Part shown: positions 16,289 through 23,506 of the stretch, piece after piece
How positions within the stretch are numbered: the first letter of the stretch is position 1
Layout of the letters: every line of letters starts with the position of its first letter
NCBI GenBank assembly: GCA_027022105.1
Contig: JALVZH010000247.1
Coordinates: 1-54,585 of the forward strand
Direction: 5' to 3'
Source: Bacteroidales bacterium
GTDB taxonomy: Bacteria > Bacteroidota > Bacteroidia > Bacteroidales > F082
DNA length: 54,585 bases
The notes under the pieces: model-generated
Databases searched by the model: none
What the model saw: the letters and a program-made list of their open reading frames with translations, nothing else
Told to the model about the DNA's origin: nothing
Position numbers and translations under genes: made by a program

Positions 16289-19048
16289 ATGGAAAACGAT
16301 AAAAGATTGTTTCTGCTGGATGCCATGGCGTTGATTTACAGGGCTTACTTTGCATTGAGCAGAAACCCGCGGATTAATTCCAAAGGATTGAACACCTCTG
16401 CCGTTTTAGGATTTGCCAATACACTGCTCGATATTTTGAAAAATGAAAATCCTACGCATATCGGCATTGCCATTGATACCATGGCCCCTACACAGCGGCA
16501 CATCGAATTTACCGATTACAAAGCACAGCGGGAAAAAATGCCCGAAGATTTGGCCAAGTCATTACCCTATATCACGAGACTTATTGAGTATTTGAATATC
16601 CCCCTGCTGTTTGTGGATGGCTATGAGGCTGATGATATCATAGGAACACTTGCCAAAAAAGCTGAAAAAGCCGGTTACACAACCTACATGATGACGCCCG
16701 ATAAGGATTTCGGGCAACTGGTTTCCGACAAAATATTTATGTACAAACCGTCCCGTATGGGAAATAAAGCGGAAATATGGGGTGTAAAAGAGGTATGCGA
16801 AAGGTACGGTATTGAACGGCCGGAGCAATTGATTGATATTTTGGGTTTGTGGGGCGATGCTTCCGACAACATTCCGGGTGTACCGGGAATCGGTGAAAAA
16901 ACAGCCATAAAACTGATTGCAAAATACGGAAGCATCGAAAACCTTTTGAAACATACGGATGATTTAAAAGGAAAAATACGCGAAAACCTTGAAAAGTATG
17001 CCGACCAGGCATTGGCTTCTAAAAAACTGGCAACCATTATATTGGATGCACCTATAGAATTTGACGAAGAAGCCCTGAAAAGAGGTGAGCCCGATAAAAA
17101 GGCACTAAAAGAATTGTTCGACGAACTGGAATTCCGAAATTTTGCACAACGCTTTTTTACTTTCCTCTCTGTAAATGAAGGTGTAAAACAGGGCGACCTG
17201 TTTGAAGACATGCCTCAGGATGAAGAACCGAAAATAAAAACCATTGAGAACACCCCGCACAACTATCATCTGACAGATAGCAAGGAAAAAATTGAAGAGT
17301 TGGTAAAAACACTTGAAAAATCAAAGTCGTTTTGCTTTGACACCGAAACAACCGGTCTTGATGCCAACAATTCGGAACTGGTGGGGATGTCGTTTGCCGT
17401 AAAACCGCACGAAGCCTGGTATGTGCCCGTTTCGGAGAATTATCAGGAGGCAGTGAACCGCGTTGCACGGTTTAAAAAGGTTTTTGAAAACGAACAAATT
17501 GAAAAAACGGGCCAGAACATCAAGTATGACATCTCCATTCTGAAATGGTATGAGACTGAAGTAAAAGGGCGCTTTTTCGACACCATGATTGCCCATTACC
17601 TGTTGCAGCCTGACATGCGCCACAACATGGATATACTTGCGGAAACCTATCTCAATTACAAACCGGTACCCATCGAATCACTCATCGGAAAAAAGGGCAA
17701 AAAACAGTTGAGCATGCGAACGGTTGATTTGGAAACAATTAAAGAATATGCCGCCGAAGATGCCGACATTACGTTGCAATTGAAAGAGGTATTCAAACCC
17801 AAACTGAAAGAGACGGGAACCGAAAAGTTATTTAACGAGATTGAAATGCCGCTGGTGCCGGTACTGGCTTCAATGGAAGCCGAAGGAGTAAAGGTAGATG
17901 TGGGGACGCTTAGGGAGATTGGCGCCGGACTGGAAAAAGAGATAAAGGCCATTGAGCAGGAAATTTTCGAAATGTCGGGGGTTACTTTTAATATTTCATC
18001 GCCAAAACAGCTTGGTGAAGTGCTGTTTGAGAAGATGAGAATTGTTGACAAACCCAAAAAAACGAAAACAGGCCAATACTCGACCAGCGAAGATGTTTTG
18101 AGCAAATTGGCACACAAGCATCCCATTGTGGAAAAGATTCTGGAATACAGGTCATTAACCAAACTCAAATCAACTTATGTGGATGCCCTGCCTGAGCTGG
18201 TTAATCCACGTGACGGACGCATCCATACCTCGTACAACCAGGCGGTGGCGGCAACAGGCAGGTTGAGTTCCAACAATCCCAACCTGCAAAACATTCCGGT
18301 ACGTACCGAAAGGGGCAGGGAAATAAGAAAGGCTTTTGTACCCCGAAACAAGAATTATACACTGCTTGCCGCCGATTATTCGCAAATCGAGTTGCGGATT
18401 ATTGCGCATCTGAGCGGCGATAAAGGAATGGTTGAAGCCTTTAACAAAGGAATGGATATTCATACGGCCACTGCCGCAAAAGTATATGGTGTGCCGGTGG
18501 AGATGGTTACCAAAGAGATGCGGCGCCATGCCAAAACCGTCAATTTCGGAATTATTTACGGGATTTCTGCTTTCGGCCTTGCCGAACGGCTTCACATACC
18601 GAGACGTGCGGCAGCCGATATTATCGAAAGTTATTTTATACAATACCCCGGCATAAAAGAGTACATGGAAAAATCCATTGCTTTTGCCAGAGAACACGGC
18701 TATGTGGAAACCATTATGGGACGGCGGCGCTATCTGCCCGATATTAATTCGGCCAATGCGGTGGTGCGCGGCTTTGCGGAGCGAAATGCCATTAACGCCC
18801 CCATTCAGGGTTCTTCCGCCGATATGATTAAAATCGCCATGATACGGGTGCACAAAGCTTTCGAAGAGAAAAAACTTAAATCCAAAATGATTTTACAGGT
18901 ACACGACGAATTGGTTTTTGATGTACTGAATGAGGAGGTGGAACAGGTAAAACAAATTGTGGAAGATAAAATGAAGAACGCCATGCCTTTGTCGGTTCCG
19001 GTGGTGGTGGATATCAATACGGGAAACAATTGGCTGGAAGCGCATTAA
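16289..19048 (+). CDS. polA: DNA polymerase I
   Basis: A 919-residue enzyme for Okazaki fragment processing and repair synthesis. The 5' nuclease domain covers about 1-300 (LLDAMALIYRAYFA, GYEADDIIGTLA, GDASDNIPGVPGIGEKTA). The 3'-5' exonuclease domain (about 325-500) keeps its acidic residues: Asp351 and Glu353 in FDTETTG, NIKYD, and YAAEDAD. The polymerase domain has LLAADYSQIELR (Asp696), the O-helix RRHAKTVNFGIIYG, and VHDE (Asp873, Glu874). All three activities look intact, and proofreading is not lost as it is in some bacteria. It is monocistronic, followed by a repeat-rich intergenic region. Confidence 0.97.
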   Translation: MENDKRLFLLDAMALIYRAYFALSRNPRINSKGLNTSAVLGFANTLLDILKNENPTHIGIAIDTMAPTQRHIEFTDYKAQREKMPEDLAKSLPYITRLIEYLNIPLLFVDGYEADDIIGTLAKKAEKAGYTTYMMTPDKDFGQLVSDKIFMYKPSRMGNKAEIWGVKEVCERYGIERPEQLIDILGLWGDASDNIPGVPGIGEKTAIKLIAKYGSIENLLKHTDDLKGKIRENLEKYADQALASKKLATIILDAPIEFDEEALKRGEPDKKALKELFDELEFRNFAQRFFTFLSVNEGVKQGDLFEDMPQDEEPKIKTIENTPHNYHLTDSKEKIEELVKTLEKSKSFCFDTETTGLDANNSELVGMSFAVKPHEAWYVPVSENYQEAVNRVARFKKVFENEQIEKTGQNIKYDISILKWYETEVKGRFFDTMIAHYLLQPDMRHNMDILAETYLNYKPVPIESLIGKKGKKQLSMRTVDLETIKEYAAEDADITLQLKEVFKPKLKETGTEKLFNEIEMPLVPVLASMEAEGVKVDVGTLREIGAGLEKEIKAIEQEIFEMSGVTFNISSPKQLGEVLFEKMRIVDKPKKTKTGQYSTSEDVLSKLAHKHPIVEKILEYRSLTKLKSTYVDALPELVNPRDGRIHTSYNQAVAATGRLSSNNPNLQNIPVRTERGREIRKAFVPRNKNYTLLAADYSQIELRIIAHLSGDKGMVEAFNKGMDIHTATAAKVYGVPVEMVTKEMRRHAKTVNFGIIYGISAFGLAERLHIPRRAAADIIESYFIQYPGIKEYMEKSIAFAREHGYVETIMGRRRYLPDINSANAVVRGFAERNAINAPIQGSSADMIKIAMIRVHKAFEEKKLKSKMILQVHDELVFDVLNEEVEQVKQIVEDKMKNAMPLSVPVVVDINTGNNWLEAH

Positions 19049-19116
19049 AATGACTAAGACTGTTTACATTAGCATGGTAATAATATTTATAAAATACTGA
19101 AAATGTGCAATATAAT

Positions 19117-19268
19117 AACCCCACCCATTAATCCCTACAATTGAGAAGAGATAAGCACCGTTAAGCAAAACAAAACTGTTAAATGAATGAAAAATATTTT
19201 AAATTAGTAGAATTTATATTGGAAAACAAAGTTCCCCTTCCGCCTAAGGCGGAGTGCATGGGTGGGTA
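19117..19268. repeat. MITE-like unit 1
   Basis: The unit begins AACCCCACCCATTAATCCC and ends GGAGTGCATGGGTGGGT, so its ends are inverted versions of one CCCACCC-rich sequence. An internal palindrome TCCGCCTAAGGCGGA lies at 19239-19253. It is diverged but alignable to the next unit over the whole length, including ACCGTTAAxCAAAACA and GTTCCCCTTCCGCCT. Confidence 0.65.
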
Positions 19269-19346
19269 GAAAATAATGATTTATAATTTTATTAAATGAA
19301 TTCAATAAAGCGCATATAAAACATTTTGAAAAAGAGATACATAATT

Positions 19347-19500
19347 AACCCACCCCTTAATCCCCTCCTTGGAGGGGAGATGGGTACCGTTAACCAAAAC
19401 ATACCTGTAAAGTGGAACAATAATGGTTAAAATGAAATGGTAATTATATTAGAAAAAACAGTTCCCCTTCCGCCTATAAGGCGGAGTGCAGGGGTGGGTA
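19347..19500. repeat. MITE-like unit 2
   Basis: Second unit with the same inverted CCCACCCC/GGGGTGGG ends and the palindrome CTCCGCC-type core. It also holds TCCCCTCCTTGGAGGGGAG, a block that reappears at about 50530-50560. It has no coding capacity, so if it was mobile it depended on a transposase elsewhere. Confidence 0.65.
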
Positions 19501-19605
19501 AAAAATAATGTTTAATAAATTTTACATAGAAAGGCATTGAAAAAGAATAATAAATTAGACCCGTATCAGTAAACATATTAATTGAAATACAGAAAGTTAT
19601 ATTAA

Positions 19606-20379
19606 ATGAGGATAACCGGTAAAAAATATTTCCGTGAATATGTCAACCGGATTGGGAAAGAGATTCCAGGTTGGATTGAACAATTTGATTTTTCCGATAA
19701 AAGTGTTGATTTTTCTTTTCAAACAAAGGCATCGGCTGTTTACTCTTCCAATATTGAAGGAAACAGCATTGACCTAAATACTTTCATGAATTGTGAACTG
19801 AATAAAAACAAATTCAAACCCACAAAAGAGATTATTGAAATAGAAAATTTGGTTAAAGCCTACGAATTTGCACAACAATCCGATTTAACTGAAAACAACG
19901 TCCTCAGGTGTCATGAAATTTTGTCGGAAACCCTTCTTATAAAAAGCAAAAGGGGGAGATACAGGGAAGAGCCCGTAGGTGTATTCGGAAGAACGGGTTT
20001 GGTTTATCTTGCGGTTGAACCCGGATTTGTTGAAAAAGAGATGAAAATCTTTTTTAACGATATCAAAGAACTTTTGGCAATGCCGTTAAATGCACAGGAA
20101 GTTTTTTATCATGCCTCTTTAATCCATTTGAAGTTTGCTCATATACACCCGTTTATGGATGGGAACGGCCGGATGGCACGTTTAATTGAAAAATGGTTTA
20201 TTGCAAAAAAGTGTGGCCAAAAGTTCTGGAAAATACCTTCGGAAGAATATTACAAAATTCATCAACAAGAATATTACGAGGCCGTTAACATCGGTGTAAA
20301 TTATTATGAGTTGGATTATGATAAATGCCTTGATTTTTTGAGCCTTTTACCGAATTGCCTGAAAATTACTAATTTGTAA
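19606..20379 (+). CDS. Fic-domain protein (AMP-transferase family)
   Basis: A 257-residue Fic protein. The catalytic motif HPFMDGNGR (His181 to Arg189) is intact and agrees with HxFxDGNGR of AMP-transferring enzymes. An inhibitory-helix motif lies near the N-terminus (Ser47-Ser-Asn-Ile-Glu51-Gly), the class II arrangement in which the glutamate blocks the ATP gamma-phosphate site in the same chain. The N-terminal part (RITGKKYFREYVNRIG) looks like the Fic/DOC N-terminal extension. No antitoxin-like partner is adjacent and there is no HTH domain. It probably modifies a protein target by AMPylation under self-inhibition; the target is unknown. The upstream MITE-like units hint at local rearrangement. 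Confidence 0.88.
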   Translation: MRITGKKYFREYVNRIGKEIPGWIEQFDFSDKSVDFSFQTKASAVYSSNIEGNSIDLNTFMNCELNKNKFKPTKEIIEIENLVKAYEFAQQSDLTENNVLRCHEILSETLLIKSKRGRYREEPVGVFGRTGLVYLAVEPGFVEKEMKIFFNDIKELLAMPLNAQEVFYHASLIHLKFAHIHPFMDGNGRMARLIEKWFIAKKCGQKFWKIPSEEYYKIHQQEYYEAVNIGVNYYELDYDKCLDFLSLLPNCLKITNL

Positions 20380-20450
20380 GAAAATTATTTGTAGTTATTA
20401 TAGAAGTTGTTTAAAAGCAGCGTAATAATAATTAGTATAAAATATTCATA

Positions 20451-21530
20451 ATGAGCACAGAAAACTTAAACATATTAACACTGGATGTAGGCGGAACCAA
20501 TCTTGTTTTTTCAAAGGTGGAAAACGGCGTATTGGACAACAACACGTTTACACTGCCCGCGGAGTCGGAATCGTTGGAAGCCTTTATAAAAAAGCTTTTT
20601 TCCGGATTTGAAGCATTGCTAAACAAAAGCGAAAACAAGCCCGATGCCATCAGCTTCAGCTTTCCCGGCCCGGCAGACTACCGTCAGGGTATCATCGGCG
20701 ACCTTGAAAACCTGCCGTTTTTCAGAGGTGGCGTTCCGCTAAAAAAGATTTTGGAAAACCGTTTTAAGATTCCGGTGTTCATCAATAACGACGGCGACCT
20801 GTTTACCCTCGGGGAAGCCATGCACGGTTTTTTGCCGGAAATAAACATAGATGCACCCAAAGTATATAAAAACCTTCTCGGCGTTACTTTGGGAACCGGT
20901 TTCGGAGGCGGTATCGTGTTCAACGGCCAACTGTTTACAGGCGACAATTCGGCAGCAGCCGAAATTAACAGAATGAGCAGCCTGACAGATAAAAACATGA
21001 GTGTGGAAGAGGTGTTGAGCAGAAGGGGCATACGCTTTTTGTATGCACAGCATGCGGGACTGGATTTTGAAAAGGTTCCCGAGCCGGCAGACATTTACCG
21101 TATCGGATTGGGAGAAACTGAAGGCGACAAAGAGGCTGCCCGCAGTGCCTGGAAAATGTTCGGAGAGGTGCTTGGCGATGCACTGGCCAACGCCGTTACA
21201 CTTACCGACAGTTGTGTGGTTATCGGCGGAGGATTGTCGGGAGCTTATCCGCTTTTTTTGCAAACCGCCGTAAACCACATGAACGGACTGCTGAAAAAAA
21301 ACGACGGAACCACTGTGCAGCGCATGGAGGTATTTGCCTATAACCGGGAAAATGATGATTGCCGCAAAGATTTTTTAACCGATGAATCACGTGCCATTCC
21401 CGTTCTTTTCAGCAATGAAACCGTTACCTATCGCGAAACAAAGAAAATTGCGGTAGGAATCAGCAAACTCGGCACATCAAAAGCCGTGGCATTGGGAGCT
21501 TACGACTTTGCCAAAACAGAATTGAAATAA
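20451..21530 (+). CDS. ROK-family sugar kinase-like protein without the zinc motif
   Basis: A 359-residue ASKHA/ROK protein. Phosphate-1 loop LDVGGTNLVF (11-20), catalytic-type Asp114 in FINNDGD, GVTLGTGFGGGIV (144-156) and VVIGGGLSGAY are all present, so ATP binding and sugar kinase activity are plausible. The ROK hallmark zinc site is absent: there is no CxCGxxGC, and the ExGH motif is replaced by Glu171-Ile-Asn-Arg. There is also no HTH, so it is not a NagC-type repressor. The last 90 residues contain an insert (about 285-325) not typical of glucokinases. It is a divergent ROK member whose substrate cannot be read from sequence. Confidence 0.8.
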   Translation: MSTENLNILTLDVGGTNLVFSKVENGVLDNNTFTLPAESESLEAFIKKLFSGFEALLNKSENKPDAISFSFPGPADYRQGIIGDLENLPFFRGGVPLKKILENRFKIPVFINNDGDLFTLGEAMHGFLPEINIDAPKVYKNLLGVTLGTGFGGGIVFNGQLFTGDNSAAAEINRMSSLTDKNMSVEEVLSRRGIRFLYAQHAGLDFEKVPEPADIYRIGLGETEGDKEAARSAWKMFGEVLGDALANAVTLTDSCVVIGGGLSGAYPLFLQTAVNHMNGLLKKNDGTTVQRMEVFAYNRENDDCRKDFLTDESRAIPVLFSNETVTYRETKKIAVGISKLGTSKAVALGAYDFAKTELK

Positions 21531-21595
21531 ATATCTGAAAAAGGTATGATTAATATCAATGTTTTTCTGATTTTTGCTCCAAAAAAAACAAACAG

Positions 21596-22405
21596 ATGAA
21601 CATCAAGAAATACTTTTTTATTGTTGCAGCGGTATTACTCTTGGGGGGGAATAAACTGTTTGCACAGATAGGCGGATTATCGGGGTCGAAACTCATCTCT
21701 TATACGGTGGATGTGGTGGATGACAGAAAAATAGAGTGTGAACCGGCCTTTTATTATCTGGCTTCCGACAAATATTGGGACAACGAGCATCACCTTACCG
21801 GCAGGTTTTCCACTTCCGACAGCATTGAAAAGAATTCGGGTATGGGATTCCGTTTTACTTACGGATTGTGGGACAAAATGGAGGTTGGATTGAGTGTTAC
21901 ATCGGTTATATCCTCGGCATCCGTTGGTTTGCGTTATGTAATTCTTCAAAAGGACAAGTATGCCCTGGCGGCCATGACCGGTTTAAATATCCCTTTGGGA
22001 AACGGCGTTTTCAATAAAAACATAAGGTTTGCGGAAAGAGCGTTTGCTGCCGGTGCGGGCGCAGTGGGAACTATCAATCCAAATTCCAATCTCTCTATTG
22101 ATTTACAGGCACAATATATGGGTTACCTCGAAAAAACCGCTGATGACGACAAGGGCGGGCTCTATCTGAGTGCCGATGCAGGGTATTACATAATGAACCA
22201 TACGTTTCAACTGATTGGTGCTGCCGGTTTTTACTCGGTAAAAAACAAAGAAGGAAGTCATCAGGTAGTTACGCTTGACCCCGGCTTTACCGTTGAAACA
22301 GGTAAAAGCTTTATCATCGTTGTGGGATTTCCGTTTGATGTGTATGGTAAAAATGAAGCCAAAAATACCGGTTTCTCTTTTGCCCTTACCATTACTCTCG
22401 ATTAG
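21596..22405 (+). CDS. Predicted outer-membrane beta-barrel protein
   Basis: A 269-residue protein with a signal peptide ending LFAQ (about residue 24). The rest alternates hydrophobic and polar residues in strands (GFRFTYGLWDKMEVGLSVTS, ASVGLRYVIL, NLSIDLQAQYMGYL, LYLSADAGYYI) and ends with an aromatic-free ALTITLD strand. This resembles outer-membrane barrel families such as the MetA-pathway/transporter-like group. Function unknown. Its stop codon abuts the stop of the convergent GldN-like gene with no base between them. Confidence 0.7.
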   Translation: MNIKKYFFIVAAVLLLGGNKLFAQIGGLSGSKLISYTVDVVDDRKIECEPAFYYLASDKYWDNEHHLTGRFSTSDSIEKNSGMGFRFTYGLWDKMEVGLSVTSVISSASVGLRYVILQKDKYALAAMTGLNIPLGNGVFNKNIRFAERAFAAGAGAVGTINPNSNLSIDLQAQYMGYLEKTADDDKGGLYLSADAGYYIMNHTFQLIGAAGFYSVKNKEGSHQVVTLDPGFTVETGKSFIIVVGFPFDVYGKNEAKNTGFSFALTITLD

Positions 22406-22957
22406 TTATTCCGTACGTTTCCTCATGCTTGCGGCATCTTCGGCATTGGGAATAATCCAAAACAGGGGCTGCCACCGTTCGTTTCCAAACTGGTCGATAC
22501 GGCGGGCTATGGGAGCTACCCCCATTATTATTTTCTCAAATTTAAGACTGGAAGGATCGGTGCGCCACTCTTCGAGAAACCGCAACCTCAGAATGTCTTT
22601 GGGATGAATAGTGGTAATAATAGTGGTGTCGTACAATTCGTAAGGCGGGGTTTCCTTTCGCAATTTTCTTACCACCGTATCGCTTAATATTCCGGCAACC
22701 TGCTTTGCCGACAGGGGTTCGAAAAAATAATCATAGGCTTTGTATTTCCCGCTTTTGGCACCATCCAAAATCAAATCGACTATTTGTTCGCGCCGGGGGC
22801 CCGTAAGATTTTGTATCCACCAGTCGTATTCGGGGTCGGGATTTTTTATGGGAACATCGTACTGAATGCGTTTGGTAACAACCACAGGCTCGTGATGTTG
22901 CCTGCATCCCGCAAAAAACCAATTGACAATTATAAAAAAAACAACAAGTTTTTTCAT
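22406..22957 (-). CDS. GldN/PorN-like lipoprotein
   Basis: A 183-residue predicted lipoprotein (signal MKKLVVFFIIVNWFFAGC, modified Cys18). The body resembles the GldN/PorN family, which forms the periplasmic ring with GldK in the type IX secretion and gliding machinery. Shared features are the RREQIVDLILDGAKSGKYKAY segment, YFFEPLS, the DILRLRFLEEWRTDP block, then IIMGVAPIA and the closing PLFWIIP. It is shorter than classical GldN and lies away from any gldKLM genes, so it is probably a divergent paralogue and not the core subunit. Classical GldN is not a lipoprotein, a further difference. Confidence 0.6.
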   Translation of the reverse strand: MKKLVVFFIIVNWFFAGCRQHHEPVVVTKRIQYDVPIKNPDPEYDWWIQNLTGPRREQIVDLILDGAKSGKYKAYDYFFEPLSAKQVAGILSDTVVRKLRKETPPYELYDTTIITTIHPKDILRLRFLEEWRTDPSSLKFEKIIMGVAPIARRIDQFGNERWQPLFWIIPNAEDAASMRKRTE

Positions 22958-23001
22958 TTTTTAATCATTCGCTTCGGGCAATAAAAGTACAAAAAAAAAG
23001 A

Positions 23002-23022
23002 CCCCCGACAGAACGTCGGGGG
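23002..23022 (-). terminator. Rho-independent terminator
   Basis: CCCCCGAC (23002-23009) pairs with GTCGGGGG (23015-23022) around a 5-nt loop, and on the minus strand it is followed by nine U (22991-22999). It terminates the Lys/Cys-rich peptide gene transcribed from 23354. A TACTTTTA at 22989-22982 just beyond may be the promoter of the GldN-like gene. Confidence 0.85.
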
Positions 23023-23063
23023 CCCCAAACCAAATTAATTAATGAAAAAGCTAATTTTATACT

Positions 23064-23354
23064 CTATTTGTTCCCTTTATCGCTGTTTTTTGCAGCATCC
23101 TTTTTATCATTCTTGCAGTTGTCAGCCTTTAACTCATGACTGCAACACGATTTTTTTGCCTTCAATCCTTTATCGTGGTTGCAACTTTTTTCTTTGCAAC
23201 TTTTTGTTTTACAACTTTTTTTATTTTTGTCGTCGCCATCTTTCTTAACAAGAACTATGTTGTTTTGATGGGAAACAATTTCCGCAACCGATGTAAATGC
23301 TATTGCCGATGTAAATAAAAGGGTTAACGAAAGGGCCAGAATTTTGTTTTTCAT
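23064..23354 (-). CDS. Small secreted Lys/Cys-rich protein
   Basis: A 96-residue precursor with a clear signal peptide (MKNKILALSLTLLFTSAIAFTSVA). The mature part is very basic and cysteine-rich. After a short VSHQNNIVLVKKDG stretch come repeated K-S-C units (KSCKTKSCKEKSC, KKSCCSH) and a final NC, giving seven cysteines and three histidines in about 60 residues. This composition suggests metal binding or a redox-sensitive periplasmic peptide; I know of no family. It has its own promoter and terminator. It is divergent from the histidine-kinase operon and shares an intergenic region that holds a regulator-type operator. Confidence 0.75.
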   Translation of the reverse strand: MKNKILALSLTLLFTSAIAFTSVAEIVSHQNNIVLVKKDGDDKNKKSCKTKSCKEKSCNHDKGLKAKKSCCSHELKADNCKNDKKDAAKNSDKGNK

Positions 23355-23386
23355 GCTAAACTATTTTTGTTTAAAAAATTATACGG

Positions 23387-23394
23387 CAAATGTA
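23387..23394 (-). promoter_or_regulatory. Promoter box TACATTTG for the Lys/Cys-rich peptide
   Basis: Minus-strand TACATTTG (23394 to 23387) lies 32 bp before the start at 23354 and matches TAnnTTTG. The GTTAA boxes at 23428-23453 lie just upstream of it, within reach of a bound regulator. Confidence 0.6.
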
Positions 23395-23427
23395 AAGCCG
23401 GTAAGGCTTGGGTAATGTTATTGCGCT

Positions 23428-23453
23428 GTTAAGAACTGTTAACGATTTGTTAA
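23428..23453 (+). promoter_or_regulatory. Triple GTTAA direct repeat, predicted response-regulator operator
   Basis: GTTAA occurs at 23428, 23438 and 23449, spacings of 10 and 11 bp, about one helical turn each. This is the layout bound head-to-tail by OmpR/PhoB-type regulators. The last box starts 32 bp before the TAATTTTG promoter box. The same arrangement with the same spacings occurs before the second kinase gene (39696-39721). Confidence 0.6.
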
Positions 23454-23480
23454 ATCGGCCTCTTTACTGTTAGCTTATGT

Positions 23481-23488
23481 TAATTTTG
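23481..23488 (+). promoter_or_regulatory. Promoter box TAATTTTG of the kinase-regulator operon
   Basis: TAATTTTG lies 18 bp before the kinase ATG at 23507. No TTG is present at the expected -33 place; the GTTAA boxes lie upstream instead, which fits an activator-dependent promoter. Confidence 0.55.
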
Positions 23489-23506
23489 ATGTCTGAAAAA
23501 GGGTAA

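Larger units (their letters stand above)
19049..19605. other. Repeat-rich intergenic region before the Fic gene
   Basis: No gene seen. It is dominated by two MITE-like units, annotated separately, and the AT-rich linkers around them. The last 45 bp before the Fic start contain no exact TAnnTTTG box. Confidence 0.6.

Noticed and set aside
23387-23453. Riboswitch or leader element between the Lys/Cys-rich peptide and the kinase gene
   Set aside because: No stable multi-stem structure is visible; the direct repeats fit a protein operator better.
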